A DNA stretch of 64,000 nt from Ancistrus triradiatus (Eukaryota; Chordata; Actinopteri; Siluriformes; Loricariidae). The notes under the pieces were generated by a model, which saw nothing but the letters and a program-made list of their open reading frames with translations, did not search any database and was not told where the DNA came from. Shown here piece by piece: positions 22,296-33,615 of this stretch. Made by a program: the position numbers and the translations under genes. The stretch is from assembly GCA_025084515.1 (NCBI GenBank), contig JAJAGP010002231.1, forward strand, positions 62,001 through 126,000, read 5' to 3'. Position 1 is the stretch's first letter. Each line of letters opens with the position of its first letter.

Positions 22296-22556
22296 GTACC
22301 CTACAGATGCATGAAAATCCCAGTAGATCAGCAGTCTCTGAAATACTCACAGATACAGCCCAGCACCAACAAAATGCCACATTCAAAGTCCCTGAAATCA
22401 TCTTTCTTCCCCATTCTGTTGCCCAATTTGAACTTCAGCAGATCTTCTTGATCATATCTGCATACCTAATGGATTGAGTTTCTGAAATGTGATTGGCTAA
22501 TTATTATTTTTTTTGCGTTAAGGAGCAGGTGTACCTAACGAAGTGGTTGGTCAGTG
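22296..22556 (-). pseudogene. Tc1-D transposase, N-terminal part with TIR
   Basis: On the minus strand this reads ATGGGGAAGAAAGATGATTT, giving the start of a Tc1-type transposase (MGKKDDF…), with worn helix-turn-helix words (ctgatctactgggattttc). The right terminus gtggttggtcagtg is followed by TA (22557-22558) and pairs with the left end at 17731. Order and orientation match the piece at 17731-18412. Confidence 0.75.
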
Positions 22557-24360
22557 TATATGCATTAATTTCTATGCACATGTTATACTGTTGTTGCTTG
22601 AAAAAAGCTCATTCAGCCAACTCCATGAGTCTCTTACTAGAGCGAGCAAGTATGCATTAAACTCCCACAATGTTTCTGACTCAATCCTGTAACATTTCTG
22701 AAGCTATTAGACAGATGATCCACTGTTAATTGTCAACTAGCTTACGTTAGCTAGCTCTACTGAATGTGGCTAGAGAGCATTATGCATTTATGCTTTAAAG
22801 GTTTTAAAGGTTGAGTTTCAAGACAAAAACTCTGCTCTTATTGGATATATTTATTCAGGTCATTCATTCAGACCTTGTTTTCCATGGAAGGTGTTGAAAT
22901 CAAAATTGAGCATGGTGTGGTTGTTGGACGGTTGGACGGTACTAACTTCTACTCGCTTGTGCACTTATGCTCAGCTAAAATAAGGCTGACCAACCACAGA
23001 AAGACTTTTTAAATTTACATAATATAGTAAACATTTGGTTAAATTGCATTCGTTTTATGATGAAAGAGGAGAGCTAAACTGTGCTAGCATAAAAGTTTCA
23101 GTCTATTACAGCTGAGGGAAAAATCAATTCGGAGTTCACAACACTCATTTCATTAGATCATGGATATTTTCCTCAGGTATTATAGGGCACCTTACAATGC
23201 TTACCATACCTTTTGGCAGCTCTAGTAAAACTAAGTACAGGTCTCTTTTTAATTTGGATTTGTTCCACCACTCCAGGTGACCACACTATTGCATCAGTTC
23301 TCTGTCTTCTGTGGGAGGTGACGTTTTTGAGGTGTTAGTACCAGAGCAGTCAGCCGTGGGATTAAGGTTCTGCTTGGCCTGGGTCCAGTAATTGGACTGT
23401 TGCAATCGAGCCCTCCGGTCATGGTCAGGCTTGAGCAGCCTGTCAATCAAAGCTGTAGGCCTGCAGTTTTAGTATTTGAGAGCTTTGGCAATAGAATTTG
23501 GAGTGCTGACTGAAACTAGCACAGGCAAGGTGACAGGCACTTCAGCATTCACTGTGAAAAGTGAGTGTTTTAATTAGTCAAAAGGAAAGAGGCAAGCTCT
23601 GAAAAGGTGTCAAAATACCGTGCTGAAGCAAGCTAATAACAGCAAGGTGTACCTGTTGTTCAGTTTTAACAAATGATATGCTCACAAGGTGGTTAAACTT
23701 CTAAGCTACTTTATACACCTGAAGGTATACTTTTAATTAAACTGGCTAAGACGATATGGCCATAGGAAACTGGTTAGTATACCAGTTAAACTTCTGCATG
23801 GTACTAAGTCTAAGGAGGTTCTTATATAAAATCAGTGATTACCCTGCTGAGAGGAAATGCACCCCGCTGCAGTAGAGATCATGTCTTGTTTCATGCCAAA
23901 CTTTGTAAGCTGATTGTAATCAATTATAAGCTTTGCCCTAAGTCACACACTGTGAGGACAAGAGAGAGTTGCTTCAGAGTCAGGCCTTCACCCTCAGAGA
24001 GTTTCAAAGTTTGCAGGAAAGCGCAGAAAGAATGTCTCATTCAAAGTGTCCTGTGAGAAACTGGATTTCTTTGCTGTTTGTTGTTGCTCTCCCACACATA
24101 CACACTCACTAACATTGGGACATTTTAGAGATGCCATTTTGGTCCAGCTCTGTTTTTCATTTTGTGCCTTTTCTTTGCACCCCACCATACAGGTGTGATT
24201 GAACCGACTGCTTACTCAAGCTGCCACATAGTGCAATGGTAAAGGATGTGGTTCAAGTGTGTCATCTCTAGATTGCATCTTGCTCTGGGTGTTTGGATTA
24301 AAGTGCCAAAAGTCCACAAGGGATCAGACACTGGATGTGGGCTTGACATTTTTACTAAGT
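22557..24360. other. No gene seen
   Basis: Apparently unique, moderately AT-rich DNA. Short open frames at 23835-24056 and its opposite strand show no domain. No repeat identified with confidence. Confidence 0.45.
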
Positions 24361-24364
24361 AGTT

Positions 24365-24600
24365 TCTGGGCTGCCAACTCCCACGCATTGGCCCGGAGAC
24401 TCCCGCAATTCGGTCTGATCTCGTGCTCTCCTGCAGAACTTGTATTTTCTCCCACAATTCTATCCCACTACACTAAATGTGATTGCTGTATCCAAGTGTC
24501 TGACCAAAACAATGAGCAGGTTGCTAATGCGTTGATAGCAGGTAGTTGAAATTGCTGATTGGTTGTCAACAGAGTGAGATTCCACCCATTGTGTGTCGCT
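24365..24600. mobile_element. Probable interspersed repeat (cacgcattggcc-type)
   Basis: Words ctgccaactcccacgcattg, ggagactcccgc and ctcgtgctctcctgc recall a dispersed fish repeat with tandem 'acgca…' phrases. The related word tgctgccaactctgtg appears at 24653. Family not identified. Confidence 0.35.
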
Positions 24601-24792
24601 GAAATGAAGAATGCATTTCAAACACTGCATATGTGAATTGACAAGACAGATATTGCTGCCAACTCTGTGTAAATGTGAGTATAGTGGTTGTATTGGTGTA
24701 CTTTCTCATTAGAATGAGTCTAATAAGTTAAATATATAGAAAGGTAGGACATTAAAGTTATCTGTGATGACTTGACAGGTAAACCCGTGGTA

Positions 24793-25425
24793 ATTTAATT
24801 GTAAATCGTAATTTAATTGTAAATTATGGTGGAAGATAAGTATTTTGTCAATAACAAAAGTTCAACTCAATACTTTGCAACATAACCTTTGTTGGCAATG
24901 ACAGAGGTCAAATGTTTCCTGTAAGTCTTCACTATGTTTGCACATACTATAGCTGGGATCATCCATATGCTCTCTGGCAAACTTCAGATGAGCCTGTACT
25001 GGCTTAAGCAGGGGGACATGCCTGGCACTGCAGGATCTGAGTCCCTCTTGGCGTAGTGTGTTACTGATGGTAGCCTTTGTTACTTTGGTCCCAGCTCTCT
25101 GCAGGTCATTCATCAGGTCCCTCCGTGTAGTTCTAGGATTTTTCCTCACCGTTCTCATGATCATTTTGACCCCACGGTATTCGATCTTGTGTGGCGCCCC
25201 AGATCGAGGGAGATTATCAATGGTCTTGTATGTTTTCCATTTTCTTACAATTGCTCCCACAGTTGATTTATTCACACCAACCTGCTTGCCTATTGTAGAT
25301 TCACTCTTCCCAGCCTGGAGCAGGTCTACAGTTGTCTTCCTGGTGTCCTTCGACAGCTCTTTGGTCTTGGCCATGGTTGAGTTTGGAGTCTGACTGTTTG
25401 AGGCTGTGGACAGTTGTCCACAAAG
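24793..25425 (-). pseudogene. Tc1-F transposase, internally deleted
   Basis: A 170-codon open frame on the minus strand (ATG at 25374) begins MAKTKELSKDTRKTTVDLLQ and carries both N-terminal DNA-binding parts of a Tc1 transposase: a helix-turn-helix with GKSESTIGKQVGVNKSTVGA, the linker LPRSGAPHKI, and RKNPRTTRRDL. After KFAREHMDDPS the catalytic core (DDE) is deleted and a short C-terminal piece is joined out of frame. The left end keeps subterminal words (ggtggaagataagtattttg). The opposite TIR is absent, so the copy is immobile. Other copies are at 47338 and 57625. Confidence 0.85.
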
Positions 25426-25429
25426 CGAG

Positions 25430-27140
25430 TTTATATTATATATTATATTTGAGTAAGCCTAAAGCCTTAAGTTAGACAAACAAAGAGAAAAAAAGAGAAA
25501 AGGCCATGTTGTAGCTGGGTTAATGTTATTTTCCCTGGCTGACATCTGCTGGCAAAATTATAACCTGATACTTTACTCTTCTTGTTGAGAGCAGTTTAGA
25601 AGACCTAAAATGACAGTCTCTTTTCCAAATTTTATAATCAGTTTGGTTGCAAAAATATACCATTACATGCATTCCTGGACTTTATATGTATCATTACTGT
25701 TCACCCTGTTTCCTTTAATCTTTCAAGGCTTTCCTATACTGCACATTGCTCTTTGAAAAATATTTTGAAAGATATAATAATTTTTATATTAGCTTCACCC
25801 ATATACTTGTGTTTTCATCCACTCTGTCACTGGGATCTTGTATAAACAGATACATGAAAATAGGTGCAATAAAACTTGGAACTGGCTATTTACATTACTT
25901 ATTAGTGTATAATGTCTTCCATCTTATATTGCACATCTTCAAGAAATTTAAGTCAGTGCTCTTTTGATTGAGACATATATCACCACAGACATGTCTGAGG
26001 AAAACATTATACAAGTGCTGAAATAAGTGGTGAACTGAGCAACAGCTAATGTGATTCTTCTCATCATTGCTCTTGTGTCATGGGAAATCAAAGTTTGTTG
26101 CCTCAGTGAGTACTTCATGACAGACTGATATCATTGTGCTCTGTTCTACATTCTGAAGACTTATCAAGATAAGATTACAGGTATGTGTTGTAGTAATGCC
26201 TTGTATTACAAAAAAACACAAAGTCTGAGTCTGGTCTGCTCAATAAAGGTCTGATAATAGCTGTCAACATATAATGTTGAATGAGGTGGAAAAACAACTC
26301 AAGGTTAACAGCACAATCCCTGTAACTTATAACTCTCTATATAATAATCTATTATAATAACATATTTGTGTCCAGTATTATAAAACCCAAATGGTGGTTA
26401 AACATTGCTGCATGTCTCAGGCTTTCAACATTCTACATTGATGGATCCACATGGCAAACTTTTTGAGAGAAATGCAAGATATGTTTGAATAAAGAAAGGG
26501 AAACTGTGAGGCATGGTGGAGGGGCCACCATGGTCAGAGTCCAGAACTTACTTGAAGTGTGGTGTGACCTGAAAACAGCTGCAAGAAACGACAGAATTGT
26601 CTAAAATATCCCCTCATCATTGTGTAGGTATGATCAGCAACTGCTGAAAACTTATTGCTTCTATGGATGTTCTACCAGTTATTAAAAACATTTTTCAGCC
26701 TGGACTAATGATTAATCAGTATGGTCAATTTTACAATGTAAAAATTATTACTGTAAACTTATTGTTCTATATTTTATGACTGTGTGCAGACTATGATTGT
26801 CTATTATTGTCAGACCACATTAAATGACAAAATATATTGGAATTAAAAAAAAGATTGTACACATTTTTCTTACAATTTTAACCTTAATATATAAAAAACA
26901 ATTTAAAAATAACAAAAGTTATAAATGATCTCTAAAAACATATGCTGCCTTATTCAGTTCCATTCTTTATGTCAGCTGTAGGCTGGAAGAAAGAGTCATT
27001 ACATTGAACAATATTATGTTCAGGAAGTTGTGCTTCCTAAAAAAAAGGTGAGATCATGATAAATAATGACAAACAAACTGCAAAAAACAATTTATTGAAT
27101 TTAATTGCATTTGTCAATCGTGAACCAATCTTGATAGTTC
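25430..27140. other. No gene seen
   Basis: AT-rich DNA. A stretch near 26505-26550 (gaggcatggtggaggggcc) faintly recalls the 'gtgatggtctgggg' part of Tc1 transposases but cannot be extended. No exon recognised. Confidence 0.45.
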
Positions 27141-27149
27141 TACAGTGAC

Positions 27150-27850
27150 TTTAATAATAATAATAATAATAAGTTTAATTTATATAGCGCCTTTCACAGT
27201 ACCCAAGGACGCTTAACAACAAACACAAGACATGTTGTACACAATAGGCACTCGGCAAGTTTGATAGACAGTAGACAAACAACAGTTCAAAACAAGCAAA
27301 CACATCAAACATTAGTTGAAGACGAAAACTTTTTCAGAAGTGATTTAAATTGTGGGAGGGTAGAAGCAGACCAAACAGATGCCGGAAGAGAGTTCCAAAG
27401 GGTGGGAGCTGCCAAAGCAAAGGATCTCCCACCCATGGAAGAAAGCCTGAATCTAGGGACAGAGAGAAGGTTGGAGCCAGTGGAATGCAGCAACCGGGTA
27501 GGAGTGTAGTGATGGACTATTTTGCAGACATATAGTGGAGCAAGACCATGGAGGGATTTATATGCCAGTGCAGTTGGGATAAAACAGGAGTGATGTGATC
27601 AAATTTTTTGGTTTGTGTAAGAATCCTGGCGGTGGAGTTCTGGATGTACCGCAGAATTCGAATTGATTTAGAGGGAAGACTGTAAATAAGACAGTTGCAG
27701 TAATTAAGGTGAGAGGAAACAAAAGCATGCACCAGGATCTCTGGAAGAAAGCAGACTTAGAAATAGATTTAATGTGGGGAGTAAAGGACAGAGTTGAGTC
27801 AAAAAGAACACCAAGATTACGAACTTTTGACAAATCAACTGACAAGCCTC
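27150..27850 (-). pseudogene. L2-type LINE ORF2 3' fragment, minus strand
   Basis: On the minus strand, from 27845 downward, the frames show NLGVLFDSTLSFTPHIKSIS, then HLNYCNCLIYSLPSKSIRIL and IQNSTARILTQTKKFDHITP, then RSFALAAPTLWNSLPASVWS. This is the C-terminal end of a LINE reverse-transcriptase polyprotein. Frameshifts separate the blocks. The 3' end is gaaaggcgctatataaatta plus an (ATT)n tail (27154-27171). Truncated before the RT catalytic core. Confidence 0.8.
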
Positions 27851-27954
27851 TGACCAGGTCATTTCATTCTGTCTGTGTTATCACATAAGGGTTGAATCAG
27901 TGTTGAACATCTGTATTAATGTTGTTCGACGCTGTCTGTCACACTGTTATTTAA

Positions 27955-29255
27955 CATTGTCTTTCATCGGTTCTGATCCTTCTAGACCTTTCAGCAGCCT
28001 TTGACACGGTCAACCACAAGATTCTCCTCTCTGTCCTCTCCAGTCTTGAGATCACAGGCTAAGCCTGGCAGTGGCTTGTTTGCTCCCTGGAGGGATGATC
28101 TTATCAGGTATCAGGGAGAAGCTCCATTTCTGCACCACATGCTCTTGCAACTGGAGTTCAACAAAAGGTTCAAGGTTTTCTGGGACCTCTCCTCAGTTCC
28201 CCACTCTTCTTCTCTTGGTCAAGTCATAATCTCACATGGCTTCTCTTGATGACACTCTGCTCATCATTTCCTTCCCTCCAACAAATTTGCAGGTCTCCAT
28301 GCGTATCTCAGCATGTCTTGAGAGTATCTCGTCAGTAGCTTTACATGTCAACAGATGCCCTTATCAAGATCTTGCCATCTCCCAGGTGAACTCCTCAATC
28401 ACACCTTCTGAGAATGCATGAAACCTAGTAGTTATCTTTGATACCCAGCTGAGTTTCTCTGCTCATGTTGCCAAACTAACCCAGTCATGCAGGTACCTCC
28501 TCTACAACATCAGGATTTGACCCTTCCTTTCCTGGAAAGCCACCCAGGTGCTTGTCCAGTGTCTTGTTGTATCAAAACTACTGCAATGCTCTTCTGGCTG
28601 GTCTACCCATCCGTACAGTCAGACCCCTGCAACTGATTCAGAATGCAGAAGCTTGTCTGGTCTTCAATTTGCCAAAGTTTTCTCATGGCACCCCACTGCT
28701 ATGTTCTCTTCACTGGCTCCCTGTAGCTGCCTACATCAGATTTAAAACAGTAATGCTCGCCTACAAAGCCAAAACACAGTAGCATCTTCTTACGTAAAGG
28801 CTCTAATCAAACCATGCTCTGTACCTCATACCCTCAGAGACACGAGCTTGGCTCGACTGGACCCACCACACAAGATCAATGGAAGACAAGCAACAAGACT
28901 CTTCTCCATACTGGCACCCAAGTGGTGGAATGAACTTCCACTGGATGTCCGAAAGGCTGAGAATGGCTTGCTATCTTCAAATGGTGTCTAGTCTCAAATG
29001 GTGATTAGTCTCACCTCTTCACTCAGCACTTAAGTGAGGGTTGACAATGCAAATGCATATTTAAATTTTAACAAAAGTTTGTTTGTTTGTGTATTTACCC
29101 ATATAAGATCTTGGCAGAATTTAGTTGGATTGTGTTCTTGGGCTATTCCTTATTTGTACTAGCATGAGGTAATACTAGCATGTACTAGCATGAGGTCTAC
29201 TAAGAAGAATAGCAAGCACTTCTGTAAGTTGCTCTGCTAAATGCTGTAAATGCAT
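27955..29255 (+). pseudogene. L2-type LINE ORF2 3' half, plus strand
   Basis: Plus-strand frames give DLSAAFDTVNHKILLSVLSS (RT domain, near 27990), SLDDTLLIISFPP (worn catalytic box near 28240; the usual residues just before the two Asp are missing), then NYCNALLAGLP, LIQNAEACLVFNLPKFSHGT and SLHWLPVAAYIRFKTV. The 3' end reads tctgtaagttgctctgctaa then atgctgtaaatg, the tail shared with the tRNA-type SINEs in this window. Many stops and frameshifts. Confidence 0.8.
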
Positions 29256-29259
29256 TACA

Positions 29260-29999
29260 CTGAATCAATTATACTTCTAAACATAACTATTCTTAAAACT
29301 GTGGATGGATTAAGAATGAAGATTGTTTCTAAGTGTGAGGTGAAAATTGGGTGAGGAAACACTTTTGGCATGACTGTGTTAATAGTCATTAATCTAGCCA
29401 GAAACTGTAATGCAATTGGAACCATAATTTATTTAACAAGGGTCAACCGCTGTAGACATACAAATCCATGGAAAATACACAAGCACAGTATAGAATGAGC
29501 AGCTTGACTAAAGTCAAAACCACAGGAAAACAGAAAACACAGGAATGTACAGAGTCTCTGGATGAATCCCATTTCAGGGGCTGCATCCTTTGAAGGACAA
29601 GGTCTATGAAGGTGTGTCCTTGGAAAGCTGGGTAGACCGCAGCGAATGCCGAACTGAAATGAGATGGTCTAGTCTGCCTTGGATTTCCTGTTTGCGTCAC
29701 AGATCCACTGTTTTTGCCCTCACTCTTCAGCGCTATTCCCGCCTGCACTGTATCACAAATGAGCTATAAGCTTTATAAAACTGAAGCCAAAAATTTTTAG
29801 TTTAGTTTTTATGCTGTTTTTGATTTTTCAATTATTGGAGGTGACGCTTCACCGCAGGCGCTGGCATTCATTTTCCCTCCGCAGTCTAATAAAGGTCTCT
29901 GTTTGCTCCTTGCTCCTAAAACAGTTGGACTTTCGCTTTTTAACATTTAGCTATTCGAGTTTAAAAATCACGCACATCCCGGGTGAGTCAACCACCTTC
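29260..29999. other. No gene recognised; possible MITE near 29560-29760
   Basis: A 101-codon minus-strand frame (29443-29748) has no domain. The words ggggctgcatcctttgaagg and ccttggaaagctgggtag resemble a dispersed fish MITE. The 5' edge of the following gypsy remnant is not defined and lies around 29950-30020. Confidence 0.4.
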
Positions 30000-32900
30000 A
30001 ACCACCTTCTACTTCTTCATTTACGCTACCGGTGGTACTGCGCTTAGCTCACGTAGATGTCTCTCTCACAGCCTTAATAGATTCCGGCACCCAGGGGAAC
30101 TTCATCGCTGACCATGACCATCATCTTCTCCTGGAAGATCACCTGCACCAATCTCCCCACAGGCCATCGAGTCACTGCTGCTGATGAACAGCCCCTTGGT
30201 TCTGGTCTCCTCACCCGAGTCACCACTCCCCTGTGCCTACTCATCAGTGCTGTGCACGTGGAGATGATTTTGTTTCTGTCCTTGGCCTCCCTAGCTTATA
30301 CGGTCATCCTGGGTCTTCCATGGCTCCGTCTTCATAATTCCGTCATCTCCTGGTCCACGCGAGAGCTCATACGCTGGTCACCTTGGTGCGTTGACCACTG
30401 TCTATGTCTTCCTGCCCTCCAGGTCAACTCTCTTCTACCGTCATTCTCTTCCTCAGTCCTCCCTTCCAGTGTACCATGTGCTTACCAGGAACTCGCCCCA
30501 GTTTTTGGCAAAGGAAAACCATCCAACCTGCCACCTCATCCAATCTGCCACCGTCTGTACGACTGTGCAATAGACCTCGTAGCCGATGCACCACTACCCA
30601 AAGCCCGACTATATCCTCTCTTGCTGGCAGAGGAGAGGGCTATGAAGGAATATATTGTTGAATGTCTCAGTCTCTGCCTCATTCGCCTGTCCACCTCGCC
30701 TGTATCTGCCGGCTTCTTCTTCGTGCCGAAGCAGGATAATTGGTTACGATCCTCCATCGATTACCAGGATCTCAATCGCATCATCAAAAAGTATGCATAT
30801 CCTCTCCCTCTGGTACCCTCAGCTTTGGAACAACTTCGAGCCGCTATTGGTTCACCAAGTTGGACCTGCGCAATGCGTACAACCTCATCCGTATCAAGGA
30901 AGGAGATGAGTGGAAAACGGCCTTCAGCACCAGCTCTGGGCACTATAAATATCTAGTCATGCTGTTTGGCTTGGCCAACGCCCCCTTCCAGGCCTTCATC
31001 AATGATATCCTGGGTATGCTGGGCCATTTCGTGGTGGTTTACTTGGATGACATCATGATTTACTCTCCAGATCTCAGCACCCATATCTCTCAGGTTCACC
31101 AGGTTCTCGAAAGACTGTTGCACCATCACCTTCGAGTAAGAGCTGAGAAGTGTAAGTTTCACACCCAATCCGTCCACTATCTGGGTTATATTATCTCCTC
31201 TTCAGGTTTTGCCATGGATGACTGCAAGGTGGCCACAGTCCTCTCCTGGCCTACACCCCAGACCATCAAAGAGCTCCAGAGGTTTTTGGGGTTCGCGAAT
31301 TTCTACCGCCAATTCATACGGAACTTCAGCCGGATGGTGGCACCTCTCACCTCCCTCCTGCGGGGCAATCCCCACTCCATCCGGTGACCCCCGGAGGCCG
31401 AGGCGGCTTTTGCACGAGGCTTTTGGAGGTTGATGCTTCCTTGGTGGGTGTGGGTGCCATTCTCTCACAGAGTCTGGGCAATTTACCTAACCCATTGCCT
31501 TCTTCTCTCACAAACTTACACCGTCTGAACGTAACTACGATGTCGGGGATAGGGAGCTTCTGGCCATCAAACTGGCCCTGGAGGAGTGGAGGCACTGGCT
31601 AGAGGGGCCCAACATCCATTTACCATCCTTACTGACCACAAAAACCTGGAGTATTTGCACTCAGCCAAACGTCTCAACGCCCACCAGGCCCGGTGGTCCA
31701 TCTTCTTCACTCGCTTCGATTTCACCATATCATACCGTCCTGGCTCCAAGAACTTCAAGGCAGATTGTCTTTCCCGCAGCCATGATCCCTTCACAGAAGA
31801 CACAGGGGATCCGGAACCCATTCTGCCAACCTCGTGTATTCTCGGAGCAATCCAATGGGACTTCGAACAAGAGTTGGACGATGCCCTGTGAAAGGAAGTT
31901 CGTCCCTCCTTGTTTTCAGGATTGAGTTGGGCCCATGTCTCCCCCTGCTCAGGCCATCCAGGCGAGACCCATACCTATCAGCTCCTGGTGGTGCTATATT
32001 GGTGGAAATCGATGCGCACTGACATTCAGCAGTTCATGGTATCCTGTGACACGTGCCCAAAGCAAAGTCCCTCACACCCTCCCTTCTGGTCAGCTCCTTT
32101 CTCAAGAGTTCACCACCATTCTCTCCATTATCGATTGCTTCTTCCGAGCTGTGCAATTTGTTCCCCTATGCAAGCTCACTACATCCTTTCAGACAGCGGA
32201 AATCCTGTTCCAGAATGTGTTTCGCATGTTCGGCATCCCTGAGGACATTCTGTTGGACCGGGGTTCCCAATTCATCTCTTCAGTTTGGCAAGCTTTTGTG
32301 GGGAAGATCAGTGAGCCTTATATCGGAGTACCACCCGGAATCTAATGGTCAGTGTGAGCACTCGAACCAAGAGCTCAAGAAGTTGCTGTGCTGCTACTGC
32401 CTACACAATCCGCAGGAGTGGAGCCGGTTCCTCAACTGGGCGGAGATTGTCAAAAATTCCCTGGTGACACTCGGCCACCAGTCTCACCCCATTCCAGTAC
32501 GTCCTGGGCTACCAGCCCCCGTTTGTCCCTTGGAATCTGACCCCTCTGATGCCCCGGTCGTCGATGACTGGTTTCAACGTAGCGAGGAGGTCTGGGGCCA
32601 GGTCCGCCAGAGAATCGACAGGGCCATTCGCTGCTACAGGAGCCTCGCCGATCGTTGCCGGCATCACGCCCTTGATTATCGACCAGGGGATCAGGTCTGG
32701 CTCACCACGAGGGATGGATCACGGCTCAGGGGAGTACACAGTTTTTTCCTCACTACCTTGGTCCATTTAATATCCTAAAGAAAATTAATGATGTCACTTA
32801 TAGACTTGCGTTACCTGTCCACGTTACATATCTTTCCATCTGTTCATGTTTCTCTGCTGAAGCCATGGGTTCCTGGTCCGCTGGCTGGTACCTCCTCTTT

Positions 32901-33590
32901 AGAACAACCGCCACCAGTGGAGGTAGATGGTGCACCTGCCTACACGCTCCACCGGCTTCTCTTGACGATGTAGTTCTCACCTCCAGTATCTGGTGGAGTG
33001 GGAGGGGTACGGCCCTGAGGAATGCTGTTCGGTGGAGGCTAAAGATATCTTCCAAGAGTTCCACTTTGCTCACCCGAATTTCCCAGGTCCTCGATGCCGT
33101 GGTCGTCCCTGCAAGTCCGCACCAGTGTCTCGGCCTGTGAGCACCCGCCGCTCCTCAGCTCACATGAGTCCTTTGGTGGGGGGCACTGTCACACCAGCAG
33201 CCTGCCCAGCGGAACATGCCCGCATTCTACCACTTTCTAGTTCTCCCATGTTCTAACCATCTGCACCCATTACCCATCTTCTCTGTCCTTCCACTTCTCC
33301 TATTTGTACCCTCTTGCTTCACAGACTTGTCGCCAAGTCTCTTGGTCACTACCTCGATTCTAAGCTCTCAGTATATCGCGTAACATACCTGGTTTCGACT
33401 CATCTCCGTCGCTGACATTGGCTCTCGTCTCTCCCTTTTTGGCTCGGTTGCTCTTCACCTTCCCTGTTTCTGATCTTGGACTGTTCTGGGTTTATGTTTT
33501 TGCCTGTTACTCATATTAAACACCGCTTGAGTTTAATCCAGTTACCTCGTGTGTCTCCTTTTCCCAAGTCGGAGTTACAGAGATATGTTT
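30000..33590 (+). pseudogene. Ty3/gypsy chromovirus pol remnant with 3' LTR
   Basis: Retrotransposon polyprotein remnant broken by frameshifts and deletions. In order: aspartic protease motif ALIDSGT (30080-30091 codes DSGT); RT with SAGFFFVPKQ, then a frameshift near 30842, FTKLDLRNAYNLIRI, and an intact YLDD box (31040-31051); an in-frame TGA at 31385; RNase H pieces (LLEVDASLVGVGAILSQS; TILTDHKNLEYLHSAKRL); integrase with SCDTCPK, LDRGSQF (second Asp present) and YHPESNGQ (Glu present). The segment that should carry the first catalytic Asp is deleted near 32090. A C-terminal chromodomain-like LQYLVEWEGYGPEE lies near 32978-33019. gag and 5' LTR are absent. It cannot make a working polyprotein. 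Confidence 0.9.
33188..33577 (+). repeat. 3' LTR of the gypsy remnant (probable)
   Basis: Starts tgtcacaccagcagcctgcc just after the pol frame and ends near cggagttaca, consistent with a TG…CA LTR of about 390 bp. Contains a polyadenylation-like attaaa (33518-33523). No matching 5' LTR lies upstream, so the boundaries rest on position and TG/CA ends only. Confidence 0.6.
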
Positions 33591-33615
33591 CTAGGCAAGT
33601 AAGTACACTCACATA

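Noticed and set aside
24259..24549. 96-codon plus-strand frame
   Set aside because: Overlaps a probable dispersed repeat and has no domain.
26505..26590. Tc1 transposase remnant
   Set aside because: One short word (gaggcatggtggaggggcc) is suggestive but nothing on either side extends it.
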